Shown: piece after piece, positions 53,371 through 62,460 of the stretch
Layout: each line of letters opens with the position of its first letter
Numbering within the stretch: position 1 is the first letter of the stretch
DNA from: Larkinella sp965227735
Lineage (GTDB): Bacteria > Bacteroidota > Bacteroidia > Cytophagales > Spirosomataceae
Assembly: GCF_965227735.1 (NCBI RefSeq)
Contig: NZ_OZ245776.1
Span: 4,340,001 to 4,404,000, forward strand
Reading direction: 5' to 3'
DNA: 64,000 nucleotides
The notes under the pieces: generated by a model
What the model was told of the DNA's origin: nothing
The model's database searches: none
The model's input: only the letters and a program-made list of their open reading frames with translations
Program-made: the position numbers and the translations under genes

Positions 53371-55275
53371 TCACGGAAGCTTTGGCGCGGGATTGGCGTA
53401 AGGGTAGGGCATTTCTACGCGGCTGACGGATTGAACCTGAAACCGAAGGGTTACCGTGGTGCCAGACCCCGGCTTGGAATCGATGTGAATCGTTCCTCCC
53501 AACGCAGTCGCCCGGTGGTGCTGATTGCGTAAACCGTGGCCAGTCGGGAGCGCATCCGGCGAAAAACCAATGCCGTTGTCGTGAATCATCAGACAAAGGG
53601 TGTGAAGATCTTCAGCCGCCAGCCGGATGGTTACCTCCGTTGCCCGGGCGTGTTTGACGATGTTGTGCAGGGCTTCTTTGTAGATCAGGGACAGGTTGCG
53701 CCACTGATCGGGTGGCAGGGTCGGAACGGGCACCTGAGCTGAAAACTCCAGAACCGGACGAATACCTGTATGCTCGAACACGCTTCCGGCCATGCTCCGC
53801 AGACGGTTGGCAACCGCGTCGGTTTGGGGCTGGTGGAGGGTTAAACTCCAGACGATGTCGCGCATCCGATCCATGATGTGCCGGGCGGTTTCGCCGATGG
53901 TGGTAAGGGCGGTTTGGGCCTGGGCCGGTTGGTGAGCCAACCGGCCTATTGCGACCTGGCTCAGGATGCTGATGCCGCTGAGTTCGGAACCGAGTTCGTC
54001 GTGCAGATCGCGGGCAATGTCGCCCCGGATTTGCAATAGTTGCGCCTGTTTGCGCTGATTTTCCTGCAACTGTTCGACCAGCGCCGTCTGCGTCTGCAAT
54101 TTTTCCTGCATAGCCAGTTGTTGCCGTTTCGCCAGACCGAGCGAGAAGGCCAGCAACTCGGCACTATAGCTGGTGGCCCAGATCAGAACTTCCCGAAAAT
54201 CCAGACCGGCCACGTCATAAAACACCTGCTGATTGATAAAACTGATCAGTGCGCCGGTGAGGAAAAAGACCATTCCCCAAAAGAGGTATTTGACCGTCGC
54301 ATCGTAAAACCGCCACAAGACCCAGAGCGTAAACAAACCGAAAGCCATCAGGCTGACTTCGAGGCACTCGTAGGTGACAAACAGGAATAGACTCAGCAAT
54401 CGCTTCATGGTAATGAAGAGGTCGAGAACCCCCAGTCCGAACAAAATCCAGCCCGTCCAGCGAAAAACCCGGTTCAAACGGGGGGCGCGGGTTTCCAGTT
54501 GCATGTAGGATCGCAAAAAAAACGTATAGGCCGATAAGGACCAGAAAAACGTGGTTAGTGAGACGCGTCCGGTAAAGCCAATCTCCCGAAAAACCGGCCA
54601 CGTGTCAACTACGATGAACTCGTCGAGCATCAGCAACCGGACTAACACCAGCCATAGATAGAGCGCATAATAAAGAAACATCCGCTCGCGCAGCAGGAAG
54701 AATTGGGCGCTGGTGAAGAGAAACATCATCAGGATAATGCCCCAAAAAAACGTTTCACCCAGGCGATTTCGGTATTTGGATTCGTAGAGCCAGAGCGCTT
54801 CTTTGGCCTTGTAAGCCGCCGGGGTGAATAGCCTGACCGGAAACGTTCGGGCGTATACCCGCATCCTGTTCAAAATCTGGAGCCGGTATGCCGCCGATTG
54901 CCCCGGTTCGAGGGTGAACAGAACCAGATTTTTGTCGCGCAGGTAGGGCATCACGCGATCCGGCGGGGGGCGGGTCGCGGTCAACTGGCCCGTATAATCA
55001 AGTAAAATCAGCGTGTTACCCCGTTCCTGATACAGCCGGATTGAGTCGGCAAGGTCCCCAACCTCGATCACGACGGGCGCGGGTTGCGAACCGGGGTTTA
55101 TCACAACAAACCGGTGTTCGGTGGTTTGCTGCGATGGGGTTAGCGTAGCAGGAAGGTCCGTCTGCTGCGTTGGTCCAAATGGGTAGACCAGTGGCTGGGC
55201 CAGGAGCGAATCCGCCAGAGCCAGGCAGACGATGAGCGTAAGAAGTAGTTTGCCGACGTAGGTAGCGGACCACAT
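53371..55275 (-). CDS. Sensor histidine kinase (7TMR-DISM type, HisKA_3), orphan
   Basis: A 634-residue kinase. Start 55275 (MWSATYVG) gives a signal peptide ending LLAQ. A periplasmic 7TMR-DISM-extracellular-like domain (about 30-165) is followed by seven hydrophobic segments (about 170-385), a coiled-coil linker (LQTQTALVEQLQENQRKQ) and a HisKA_3 motif with His425 (ARDLHDELGSELSG). The ATPase boxes are NIVKHA, DNGIGF and GHGLRNQ. HisKA_3 kinases normally signal to LuxR/NarL-type regulators, but no such gene is within the window. It is 121 bp upstream of the ThuA gene on the same strand and may control it. Confidence 0.9.
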   Translation of the reverse strand: MWSATYVGKLLLTLIVCLALADSLLAQPLVYPFGPTQQTDLPATLTPSQQTTEHRFVVINPGSQPAPVVIEVGDLADSIRLYQERGNTLILLDYTGQLTATRPPPDRVMPYLRDKNLVLFTLEPGQSAAYRLQILNRMRVYARTFPVRLFTPAAYKAKEALWLYESKYRNRLGETFFWGIILMMFLFTSAQFFLLRERMFLYYALYLWLVLVRLLMLDEFIVVDTWPVFREIGFTGRVSLTTFFWSLSAYTFFLRSYMQLETRAPRLNRVFRWTGWILFGLGVLDLFITMKRLLSLFLFVTYECLEVSLMAFGLFTLWVLWRFYDATVKYLFWGMVFFLTGALISFINQQVFYDVAGLDFREVLIWATSYSAELLAFSLGLAKRQQLAMQEKLQTQTALVEQLQENQRKQAQLLQIRGDIARDLHDELGSELSGISILSQVAIGRLAHQPAQAQTALTTIGETARHIMDRMRDIVWSLTLHQPQTDAVANRLRSMAGSVFEHTGIRPVLEFSAQVPVPTLPPDQWRNLSLIYKEALHNIVKHARATEVTIRLAAEDLHTLCLMIHDNGIGFSPDALPTGHGLRNQHHRATALGGTIHIDSKPGSGTTVTLRFQVQSVSRVEMPYPYANPAPKLP

Positions 55276-55504
55276 ACTAACATTCGTTTCCTCAAGATAA
55301 AGAAACCATGTCTGAAAAAATGATAAAAATTCCATTCAGGCGGGTTAAATTGAGCGATCGGTTCCGGGCGGACGGGAATTGGTTGCAGTTTAGGACCAGA
55401 AAACACAAAACCGTTCGCTATCTTTTTCAGAAACAGGATGCTTTGTGCGGCAAATCGTATGATATTGGCTTGATTTATGACGGTATTTCTACCTAAAATC
55501 CGAT

Positions 55505-56065
55505 ATGAGCGAAAGGGAAAAAATGCTGGCCGGTGAATGGTATTGGGCCAATGACCCTGAACTGCTGGCGATGCGGGGGCGCGCCCGGGAATTATTCATG
55601 CAGTATAACCAGACCCTAAACAGTGAACAGCCGCTCCGGGAAGAAATACTGGGCATTCTGCTGGGATCATTTGGTAAAAATCCGGACATTCAACCGCCTT
55701 TCTATTGCGATTATGGCGCTTACATTCATCTGGGCGACACGGTTTTCATCAACTACAACTGCACCATTCTGGATTACTGCCCGGTCACCATTGGCAACAA
55801 TGTGCTGATCGGCCCCAATGTAAGCCTGTATGCGGCTTCACACCCGCTACTGGCCAGTCACCGCATTCAGAAAGGGTCGGATATTGCCAAACCCATTACG
55901 ATTGGCAACAACGTCTGGCTGGCCGGCAATGTCGTCGTTTGTCCGGGCGTAACCATCGGCGACAACACCACGATCGGGGCCGGGAGCATCGTGACGCGGG
56001 ACATTCCGGCGAATGTGTTTGCCGCCGGAAATCCGTGCCGGGTAATTCGGGAAGTTACGGAATAA
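55505..56065 (+). CDS. Sugar O-acetyltransferase (Maa/NodL-type)
   Basis: A 186-residue left-handed beta-helix acetyltransferase. The N-terminus (MLAGEWYWANDPELLAMRGRARELF) and hexapeptide repeats (VFINYNCTILDY, VTIGNNVLIGPNVSLYAASHP, ITIGNNVWLAGNVVVCPGVTIGD) match maltose/galactoside acetyltransferases; the catalytic His is in AASHPL. It acetylates a sugar from acetyl-CoA. It is 22 bp upstream of the ABC ATPase gene and may be transcribed with it. Confidence 0.92.
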   Translation: MSEREKMLAGEWYWANDPELLAMRGRARELFMQYNQTLNSEQPLREEILGILLGSFGKNPDIQPPFYCDYGAYIHLGDTVFINYNCTILDYCPVTIGNNVLIGPNVSLYAASHPLLASHRIQKGSDIAKPITIGNNVWLAGNVVVCPGVTIGDNTTIGAGSIVTRDIPANVFAAGNPCRVIREVTE

Positions 56066-56087
56066 GCTGATTCTTAACCCTGTTTCT

Positions 56088-57044
56088 ATGATTGCTGTTC
56101 GCCACCTGACCAAACAATACCCGACGCACCTGGCTGTCGATGACGTTTCCTTCGAAGTGGACGCGCGCGAAACGCTGGTGTTACTGGGAACCAGCGGTTC
56201 CGGCAAAACCACTACGCTGAAGATGATCAACCGGCTAATTGAGCCGACGTCCGGCGTCATCGAGGTGAATGGGGTTGCGATCGGCGAGCGGAAACTCCAC
56301 GAACTCCGGCGCGAAATTGGCTATGTGATTCAGGAAACCGGCCTGTTTCCGCATTACACCATCGGCGAAAACATCGCCCTGGTGCCGAGGTTATTGCAAT
56401 GGGACGAACGGAAGATTCAGGATCGCATTCGGGAACTGATGGTCATGCTCCGCTTGCCCGAAACCTTCGTGAAAGCCTATCCCGGCCAGCTCAGTGGCGG
56501 ACAACGGCAGCGGGTGGGCCTGGCCCGGGCGCTGGCGGCTCAACCGTCGATTCTGCTGATGGACGAACCGCTGGGGGCGCTCGATCCCGTTACGCGGAGC
56601 GCCATTCGCCGGGAATTTCGGAATCTGGAAGAAATACGCCAAAAAACCATCGTTTTGGTAACCCACGACATCCGGGAAGCGTTCGAACTCGGCGACCGCG
56701 TGGCCTTGATGGACGGCGGACGCATCCAGCAGATCGGAACACCCCGCGAACTGCTTCTGCGGCCCGTCAATGAATTTGTCCGCAATTTTTTCGCCGATCA
56801 GTGGCTGTCGCTCCAGTTGCACGCCTTTTCGCTCCAGGATTTATCGCCCTATCTGCCCGACGAAGCCACTTCGCCACCCGAAGCGCGGCTTTTTCCGGCC
56901 CACACCCAACTGGCCGATGTCATGAGTGAACTTTCCGGCCCCGAATCCATCGTTTTCCAATCCAATCAACGGTTTATAACCATTCAGTCGGCCACGATCT
57001 GGCCCGCACTCGGGCAATTGCTCCAACATCAATCCGTATCGTAA
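56088..57044 (+). CDS. Betaine-type ABC transporter ATP-binding protein (OpuCA/ProV-like)
   Basis: A 318-residue ATPase: Walker A GTSGSGKTTTLKMINRL at about 34, signature LSGGQRQRVGLARALA, Walker B ILLMDEPLGALD. The C-terminal 80 residues (HTQLADVMSELSGPESIVFQSNQRFITIQSATIW) look like a degenerate single CBS-type module rather than the tandem pair of osmosensing OpuAA. It is 12 bp upstream of importer copy 2 and is the only ATPase of this type here, so it may also serve copy 1. Confidence 0.92.
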   Translation: MIAVRHLTKQYPTHLAVDDVSFEVDARETLVLLGTSGSGKTTTLKMINRLIEPTSGVIEVNGVAIGERKLHELRREIGYVIQETGLFPHYTIGENIALVPRLLQWDERKIQDRIRELMVMLRLPETFVKAYPGQLSGGQRQRVGLARALAAQPSILLMDEPLGALDPVTRSAIRREFRNLEEIRQKTIVLVTHDIREAFELGDRVALMDGGRIQQIGTPRELLLRPVNEFVRNFFADQWLSLQLHAFSLQDLSPYLPDEATSPPEARLFPAHTQLADVMSELSGPESIVFQSNQRFITIQSATIWPALGQLLQHQSVS

Positions 57045-57056
57045 ACCGTACCGACC

Positions 57057-58616
57057 GTGCAGGAATTTTTCGAATTCATTGTTGAACATGCGGATAAACT
57101 GGCCGAACAAACGCTGACCCACATCGGCCTGACGTTCCTGTCGCTGTGCATCGCACTGCTCATTGGCATCCCGCTGGGGGTGCTGATCACGTTCCGCCCC
57201 CGCATCGTCGGCGTCGTTCTGGGATCGGTGGGTGTGCTGCAAACCATTCCGAGCATTGCCTTGCTGGGCTTCATGATTCCGCTGCTGGGGATTGGTCCGG
57301 GACCAGCCATTGTCGCCCTGTTCCTGTATGCGCTGCTGCCCATTGTTCAGAACACCTACGTCGGCATTCGGGAAGTGAGTCCGGCGCTGAAAGAAGCCGC
57401 GCGGGGCATGGGCCTCACGCCCTGGCAAGTGCTGGTTCGGCTCGAATTTCCATTGGCACTACCGGTTATTTTTGCCGGAATCCGCACCGCCACGGTCATC
57501 AATGTCGGCGTGGCCACGCTGGCGGCTTACCTCGCGGCTGGCGGACTGGGGGAGTTTATCTTTGGCGGTATTGCGCTGAATAACACCAACATGATTCTGG
57601 CTGGCACCATTCCGTCGGCCCTGCTGGCGATTTTGCTGGATGCCGGGCTGGCCCGTTTGCAGAAGCTGCGCGGTTTGGGTCGGTATCGCGTCATGGCGGT
57701 TTTTTTTCTGCTTGTGCCGGTTTTGTCGTCTTTCTATCTGCTGCCAGGCGCGGGTCGCCCGACGTTGAGTGCCGGTTTTGCCCACGAATTCTACGGGCGG
57801 GCCGACGGCTACCCGGCTTTGCTTCGGACGTATAACCTGCATCTGGCGTCGCGGCTGATCGACCAGAATCTGATGTACGAAGCCGTCCGCACCAATCTGG
57901 TGGACATTATCAGCGGATATTCGACCGACGGGCGCATCAAAGCCTTCAATCTGCGGACGCTGACGGACGATAAACATGCATTTCCGCCCTACGAAGCGGC
58001 TTTGGTCGTTCGGCAGAATACGTTAAAACAGCACCCGGAACTGCAACCCGCGCTGGATCTGCTGGCCGGGAAGCTTTCGGATTCATCCATGACCGAATTG
58101 AACTATCAGGTCGATCACCTGCACCAATCGCCAGCCGCCGTGGCCCGGCAGTTTCTGACCAGCGCCGGTTTGCTCCAAAAACCGGACGGACGGAAGCGGC
58201 AGGGGAAGATTGTGATCGGGGCGATGATTTTTACGGAGCAATACATTCTGGCCGAAATCGTGCGGCAATTGGTCGAAAACCGGACGGCGCTGGAGGTGAT
58301 TACGAAAACCGGTCTGGGCGGCACCAAAATCTGCTTCGATGCCCTGATCGCCGGGGATCTCGACCTCTATCCGGAATACACTGGTACGGGTTTACTGGTC
58401 ATCCTGCAACCTCCGCTGACGGTTTCGGATACACTGCAAGTGAGCACCAAGGCGGTTTATCAGTACGTCAGCCGGGAGTTTGACCGAAAATACCAGTTAA
58501 GCTGGCTAAAACCGCTGGGTTTCAACAACACCTACGCCCTGATGATGCGCGAGGCACAGGCGGCACAGTTGGGCATCCGGACCAATTCGGAGTTGAAGCA
58601 GTATCTGGATCGGTGA
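57057..58616 (+). CDS. Betaine-type ABC importer: permease fused to a substrate-binding domain with swapped halves (copy 2)
   Basis: A 519-residue fusion starting at GTG 57057. Residues 1-205 form the permease (EAARGMGLTPWQVLVRLEF is its ATPase-contact loop), with a membrane segment at about 211-230. The binding domain starts at about 237 with SAGFAHEFYGRADGYP, DGRIKAF and FPPYEA, ending near 375. The segment normally found first (GKIVIGAMIFTEQYILAE from 383, DLYPEYTGTG, FNNTYAL) follows, and the protein ends SELKQYLDR at the point where the normal order would join back to AGFAHEF. This suggests a circular permutation. The ATPase gene is 12 bp upstream. Confidence 0.9.
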   Translation: MQEFFEFIVEHADKLAEQTLTHIGLTFLSLCIALLIGIPLGVLITFRPRIVGVVLGSVGVLQTIPSIALLGFMIPLLGIGPGPAIVALFLYALLPIVQNTYVGIREVSPALKEAARGMGLTPWQVLVRLEFPLALPVIFAGIRTATVINVGVATLAAYLAAGGLGEFIFGGIALNNTNMILAGTIPSALLAILLDAGLARLQKLRGLGRYRVMAVFFLLVPVLSSFYLLPGAGRPTLSAGFAHEFYGRADGYPALLRTYNLHLASRLIDQNLMYEAVRTNLVDIISGYSTDGRIKAFNLRTLTDDKHAFPPYEAALVVRQNTLKQHPELQPALDLLAGKLSDSSMTELNYQVDHLHQSPAAVARQFLTSAGLLQKPDGRKRQGKIVIGAMIFTEQYILAEIVRQLVENRTALEVITKTGLGGTKICFDALIAGDLDLYPEYTGTGLLVILQPPLTVSDTLQVSTKAVYQYVSREFDRKYQLSWLKPLGFNNTYALMMREAQAAQLGIRTNSELKQYLDR

Positions 58617-58686
58617 TTTCGGTCTCATTTCATTCTGGCAGGATTCCAAATGCATCCGATTGATGACGGTTTAGCGTTTCCTGTAG

Positions 58687-58823
58687 CCCACGGTTTGAAC
58701 CGTGGGTTAAAAGAAAATGGATGGTCAGAAAAACCGTTTTAACGGTTTTGAGATCCTGAAACCGTTAAAACGGTTTTTCTGACCATCATACTTCTCTTCC
58801 AGACCCACCGTTCAAACGGTGGG
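58687..58823. repeat. Four-hairpin inverted element with compensating changes
   Basis: Left word CCCACGGTTTGAACCGTGGG (58687-58706) and right word CCCACCGTTCAAACGGTGGG (58804-58823) are each self-complementary. Between them lies a perfect 29-bp inverted repeat (58720-58748 with 58759-58787), itself containing AAACCGTTTTAACGGTTT. The outer words differ by one base pair that is G-C in one and C-G in the other. It lies in the 327-bp gap between importer copy 2 and the M28 gene; the rest of that gap shows no gene. Confidence 0.85.
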
Positions 58824-58943
58824 CTGGTTTTCCTGGACCATTTATGGTTTTCGTTTTTTTAATGCGGTTTTGACCTAAACTTCTTACGGTACTGAAAAAT
58901 CCCATCTGAAATGCTACTACGTCAAATGTTGAATGGATGACAA

Positions 58944-60629
58944 CTACTTCCCACTATCCGCCGAGACTTTACTCCCCGGTTTTGCCCCGAATTTGTTTCC
59001 GAAAAAATCACCCGGATTCCAGGTGGGCCGCTCCGGATGCTGGGCGGTCAGGTAACCGATCAAAAACTGAAGCTGGGCGTGTTTGGCGGCCGCGTTGAAA
59101 TCGAACGGCTGGTCGATTTCGTCCTGGGGCGAGTGGTAGATGGTCGCCCGCCAGTTGAGGTTCAGCTTCAGTCCGTCGACTTGTGGATTGCCCGAATCCG
59201 TCCCGCTTTTGACGTAAATCGCCGGAATACCCTGCCGGACGAAGCTGAAATGATCGCTGCGCATGAACACTACCTGCTCCGGCATGGGGTCCTTAGCGAC
59301 CTTCACGCCCAGATACGAAGCTGCGGTATTGACAGCTTTTGCCATGCTGGAATGCTCGTAGCCGTACGGCACAATGTCGACCAGCGGGTGAAAGAAAAAC
59401 GGCATATCCAGACACAGGTTGGCAACGATCGATTCCTTCGGAACCGTCGGGTTGCTGGCGAAATAATCGGAACCCAGCAGCCCCATTTCCTCCGCTGTGA
59501 CGCCTACAAACAGAATCGAACGTTTGGGCTTCGTTGGCAGTGATGCATACATCCGGGCCGCTTCGAGGTTGATGCCAACGCCCGACGCGTTGTCGTGTGC
59601 GCCGTTGTAAATGGAGTCGCCCTTGACAGGTCGGCCAATGCCGAGGTGATCGAGGTGCGAAACATACACGACGTATTCATTTTTCAAAACCGGGTCGGTC
59701 CCGGGCAGCACACCGACCACGTTATACCCGGCAATATCACCCCCGGATTTGGTTTCGGTTTTCATCCGAACCGAAAAATTCAGCGGAAACGTTTGCGGAA
59801 TGCTCTTGTTGGCAGCCGCGATGACATCCGCCAACGTGTGGCCGGATTCGGCAAAAACCGTCCGCGCCGTTGAATCGCCCAGCGAAGCAACGCCTTTCAG
59901 TTCCGGGAAAACCCGTTGCGGTTTGCCGTCCTTGTCCAGCCAGCGGTAGGTGCCCTGCCGGGCGCGGGGTGCCGAGGCTTCCATGCGGTTGCGGACGTCG
60001 GTGGGCAGGCTGAACGAGATCACGCCAACCGCACCGTGGGCCGCAGCATTTTCCAGCTTGGCCGAACCGTGATACGCCCGTTGGTTGGACGGAAATGCCG
60101 CCGGTGCGCCGTTGAAATAGGCCACAATTTTGCCTTTGACGTCGATGTTTTTATAATCGTCGTAGTTCAGATCGGGTGCCGTGACGCCAAAACCGACGAA
60201 AACGACGGGCGCGGTGACCTCACTTTTTTCGCTGCCATATACCGGGGCCAAAATGTAGTTCTTTCCGAAGTTGAGCGTTTGCTCGCCCTTTTTGCCGATC
60301 AGCGTCAGCGAGCTGTTGTCTTCGTTTACCCGCCACTGGCGCAGCGGGACTTTCTGCAAATACGTCTGGTTATCGCCCGCCGGTTGCAGGCCGAGAGCTT
60401 CAAATTGTGCAATGACGTAATTGGCCGCCAGCCGGTAGCCGCGCGTCCCCGGTTTTCGGCCTTCCATGGCGTCGTCGGCCAGAAAGCGCATGTGGGCGCG
60501 AATGGCTTCCGGTTTTACGGATTGAACGGCGGTTTGGGCCTCGGCCGGAATGCCGGATTTGGCCTTATCCTGAGCAGAAACGAAGGAAAAACTGAGGAGG
60601 AAGAAGTTTAGGGTTAAGGCGGTTTTCAT
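58944..60629 (-). CDS. M28-family zinc peptidase, secreted
   Basis: A 561-residue protein; start 60629 gives a signal peptide (MKTALTLNFFLLSFSFVSAQ). A PA-type insert (about 110-260) interrupts the catalytic domain. Zinc-site motifs are visible: SHLDHLGIG (first His), GAHDNASGV (bridging Asp), AEEMGLLGSD (Glu pair) and a late His in SDHFSFVRQ. M28 enzymes are aminopeptidases or carboxypeptidases acting outside the cytoplasm. It follows the catabolic operon on the same strand, 61 bp after the SDR stop, but is probably an independent scavenging enzyme. Confidence 0.9.
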   Translation of the reverse strand: MKTALTLNFFLLSFSFVSAQDKAKSGIPAEAQTAVQSVKPEAIRAHMRFLADDAMEGRKPGTRGYRLAANYVIAQFEALGLQPAGDNQTYLQKVPLRQWRVNEDNSSLTLIGKKGEQTLNFGKNYILAPVYGSEKSEVTAPVVFVGFGVTAPDLNYDDYKNIDVKGKIVAYFNGAPAAFPSNQRAYHGSAKLENAAAHGAVGVISFSLPTDVRNRMEASAPRARQGTYRWLDKDGKPQRVFPELKGVASLGDSTARTVFAESGHTLADVIAAANKSIPQTFPLNFSVRMKTETKSGGDIAGYNVVGVLPGTDPVLKNEYVVYVSHLDHLGIGRPVKGDSIYNGAHDNASGVGINLEAARMYASLPTKPKRSILFVGVTAEEMGLLGSDYFASNPTVPKESIVANLCLDMPFFFHPLVDIVPYGYEHSSMAKAVNTAASYLGVKVAKDPMPEQVVFMRSDHFSFVRQGIPAIYVKSGTDSGNPQVDGLKLNLNWRATIYHSPQDEIDQPFDFNAAAKHAQLQFLIGYLTAQHPERPTWNPGDFFGNKFGAKPGSKVSADSGK

Positions 60630-60690
60630 ATCCGGTCGCAAATTTTCAAACAACCAAGATAAGAAGAACCCAATAGAATAACAGAAAATT

Positions 60691-61482
60691 CTACCAGGAA
60701 GTCCAGCCGCCATCCACAATCAAATTCTGTCCCGTCACGTACGATGCGGCATCGGAGAGTAGAAAAGCCACGGAACCTGCGATTTCGGGCGATTGACCCA
60801 CGCGACCCAGGGGCGTTTTTTGCGCCAGCCGTTCGACAAACGCCGACTCGTTTTGCTGCACCGCGGGGTTGGGAAACGGGCCGGGCGAGATGCAATTACA
60901 CCGTACGCCCTGCCGACCCCAATGCACGGCCAGATAGCGGGTCATCTGGATAATACCGGCTTTGCCGACACCGTATTCAATCGGATTTTTGTTCATCGGC
61001 GCTTCATAAGCCGCCGGATCGGGCGACACGGAGCCGTACATGCTGGAAAACAGTACGATGCTTCCCCGACCCAGTCGGGCCATTTCCTGACCGACCGATC
61101 GGGCGAGCAAAAACGTGGCCGTGAGTCCGCCGTGGTTCACGTCGTCAAAATCCTGCTCGGTCAACTCTTCCATTTTTTTACCAGTCGACGCGAACGCCAG
61201 ATTGACCAACCCGTGTGGGACACCCCGATGCTGCATCTGTTCGCTGACAAATGCCTGAATGGCAGCACCCTGGCGAATGTCGAGGGTGGCCGGGACAACC
61301 TGCGGACCCAACTGGGCAGAGGTGACAAAGGCAGCCGCGCGGTCGTCCAGATCGGCACAGAGGACGCTGGCACCCGCAGCGTGAAGTAAGCGAACCGTGG
61401 CTTGTCCCAGATACCCGGCTCCGCCAATGACCCAGATGTCTTTCCCGTTCAGGCCGAAGGCATTCGTGAATAAATCCGCCAT
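60691..61482 (-). CDS. SDR family oxidoreductase in catabolic operon
   Basis: A 263-residue classical SDR. The N-terminal cofactor motif is GGAGYLGQA, the acidic residue for NAD preference is present (CADLDD), and the catalytic Ser (LFSSMYG) and YxxxK (EYGVGKAG) are visible. It ends with a GQNLIVDGGWTSW tail. It starts 1 bp after the Gfo/Idh stop, so the two are translationally coupled. Probably oxidises a sugar or sugar acid made or used by its operon partners. Confidence 0.92.
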   Translation of the reverse strand: MADLFTNAFGLNGKDIWVIGGAGYLGQATVRLLHAAGASVLCADLDDRAAAFVTSAQLGPQVVPATLDIRQGAAIQAFVSEQMQHRGVPHGLVNLAFASTGKKMEELTEQDFDDVNHGGLTATFLLARSVGQEMARLGRGSIVLFSSMYGSVSPDPAAYEAPMNKNPIEYGVGKAGIIQMTRYLAVHWGRQGVRCNCISPGPFPNPAVQQNESAFVERLAQKTPLGRVGQSPEIAGSVAFLLSDAASYVTGQNLIVDGGWTSW

Positions 61483-61483
61483 G

Positions 61484-62428
61484 CTACGAATTCAGATACA
61501 CAATTTTGCCGCCCTGCGACAGGCTATCCCGGGCCGCCAGCAGGGTTTTGATGATGTTTTCAGTTTTGGCAAACGACAAGCGCGGCTGATTCTCCTCGAC
61601 CGACCAGATAAACTCGATCAGGTTATCCCGAAACATGCCAAACCAGTTTTTGACTTCGATCAGCCGCCAGCCGTCCTTGCCAAACAACGAAATCTGGAAC
61701 GTCAGGGCAATGTCCATGAACAGATGTACTGTGGCCTGCAAACCGTCGGCAAATTCCAGGTATACCACATCCCCGCCGTCGCGCCCGACGTGCCGGACCG
61801 AAACGGGCGTCGGATCGTCCAACACCATAAACAGCCCTTCGAGCATGTGAACCCCGTATTTGATCCAGTCTTTTTTTCCCACGGACGTGGCAAGTTGCAG
61901 TTTTCCCAGCGCGCCGAACTCGTTTTTAACCGCCCGCAATTCCGTTGCGTAGCGCATGGACGAGCAGGACATGATGAACTTGCCTTTGGCGACCTGTTCC
62001 GAAAAATACGCCAGATCTTCCGGGCTGCTGGCCAGCGGTTTATCGATAAAGAGCGGGATGCCCGCTTCGATGAACGGTTTGGCCATTTCGACGTGGTTTT
62101 CGGGGTCGTCGCGACCCAGAATCACGGCATCGACCTGCCCGATCAAATCCGTCATCTGATCGACAACGTGGTCGACCTGGACGGCTTTGGCGATGCTTTC
62201 CGAAATGGCCCGATCCTGCGTCCAGACGTGTGTCACCCGCGCCCCCGGAATGCCCAGCAGATCGCGATTGGCCGTCAGGTAGGCCGCTACACCGGGATAC
62301 CCAACCCGATTGATTTCGGACGCATCAAAAAAACCGTTGATGATGGCCGACCAGGAGTACGGATGGGCATTGCCCGCACTCATTCCAATGATTCCGAGTT
62401 TTACCACTGTTTTATGGGTTGTATTCAT
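61484..62428 (-). CDS. Gfo/Idh/MocA-family oxidoreductase
   Basis: A 314-residue dehydrogenase; start ATG 62428 (MNTTHKTVVKLG). The Rossmann motif GIIGMSAGNA and the signature IDKPLA (with catalytic Lys) are visible, followed by the C-terminal alpha/beta domain. Family members oxidise sugars, inositols or their derivatives with NAD(P). It is 32 bp after the HEAT-like gene and 1 bp before the SDR gene. Confidence 0.87.
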   Translation of the reverse strand: MNTTHKTVVKLGIIGMSAGNAHPYSWSAIINGFFDASEINRVGYPGVAAYLTANRDLLGIPGARVTHVWTQDRAISESIAKAVQVDHVVDQMTDLIGQVDAVILGRDDPENHVEMAKPFIEAGIPLFIDKPLASSPEDLAYFSEQVAKGKFIMSCSSMRYATELRAVKNEFGALGKLQLATSVGKKDWIKYGVHMLEGLFMVLDDPTPVSVRHVGRDGGDVVYLEFADGLQATVHLFMDIALTFQISLFGKDGWRLIEVKNWFGMFRDNLIEFIWSVEENQPRLSFAKTENIIKTLLAARDSLSQGGKIVYLNS

Positions 62429-62460
62429 ATCCCGCCCGTGCGGTTTCAAACAAATGCGTT

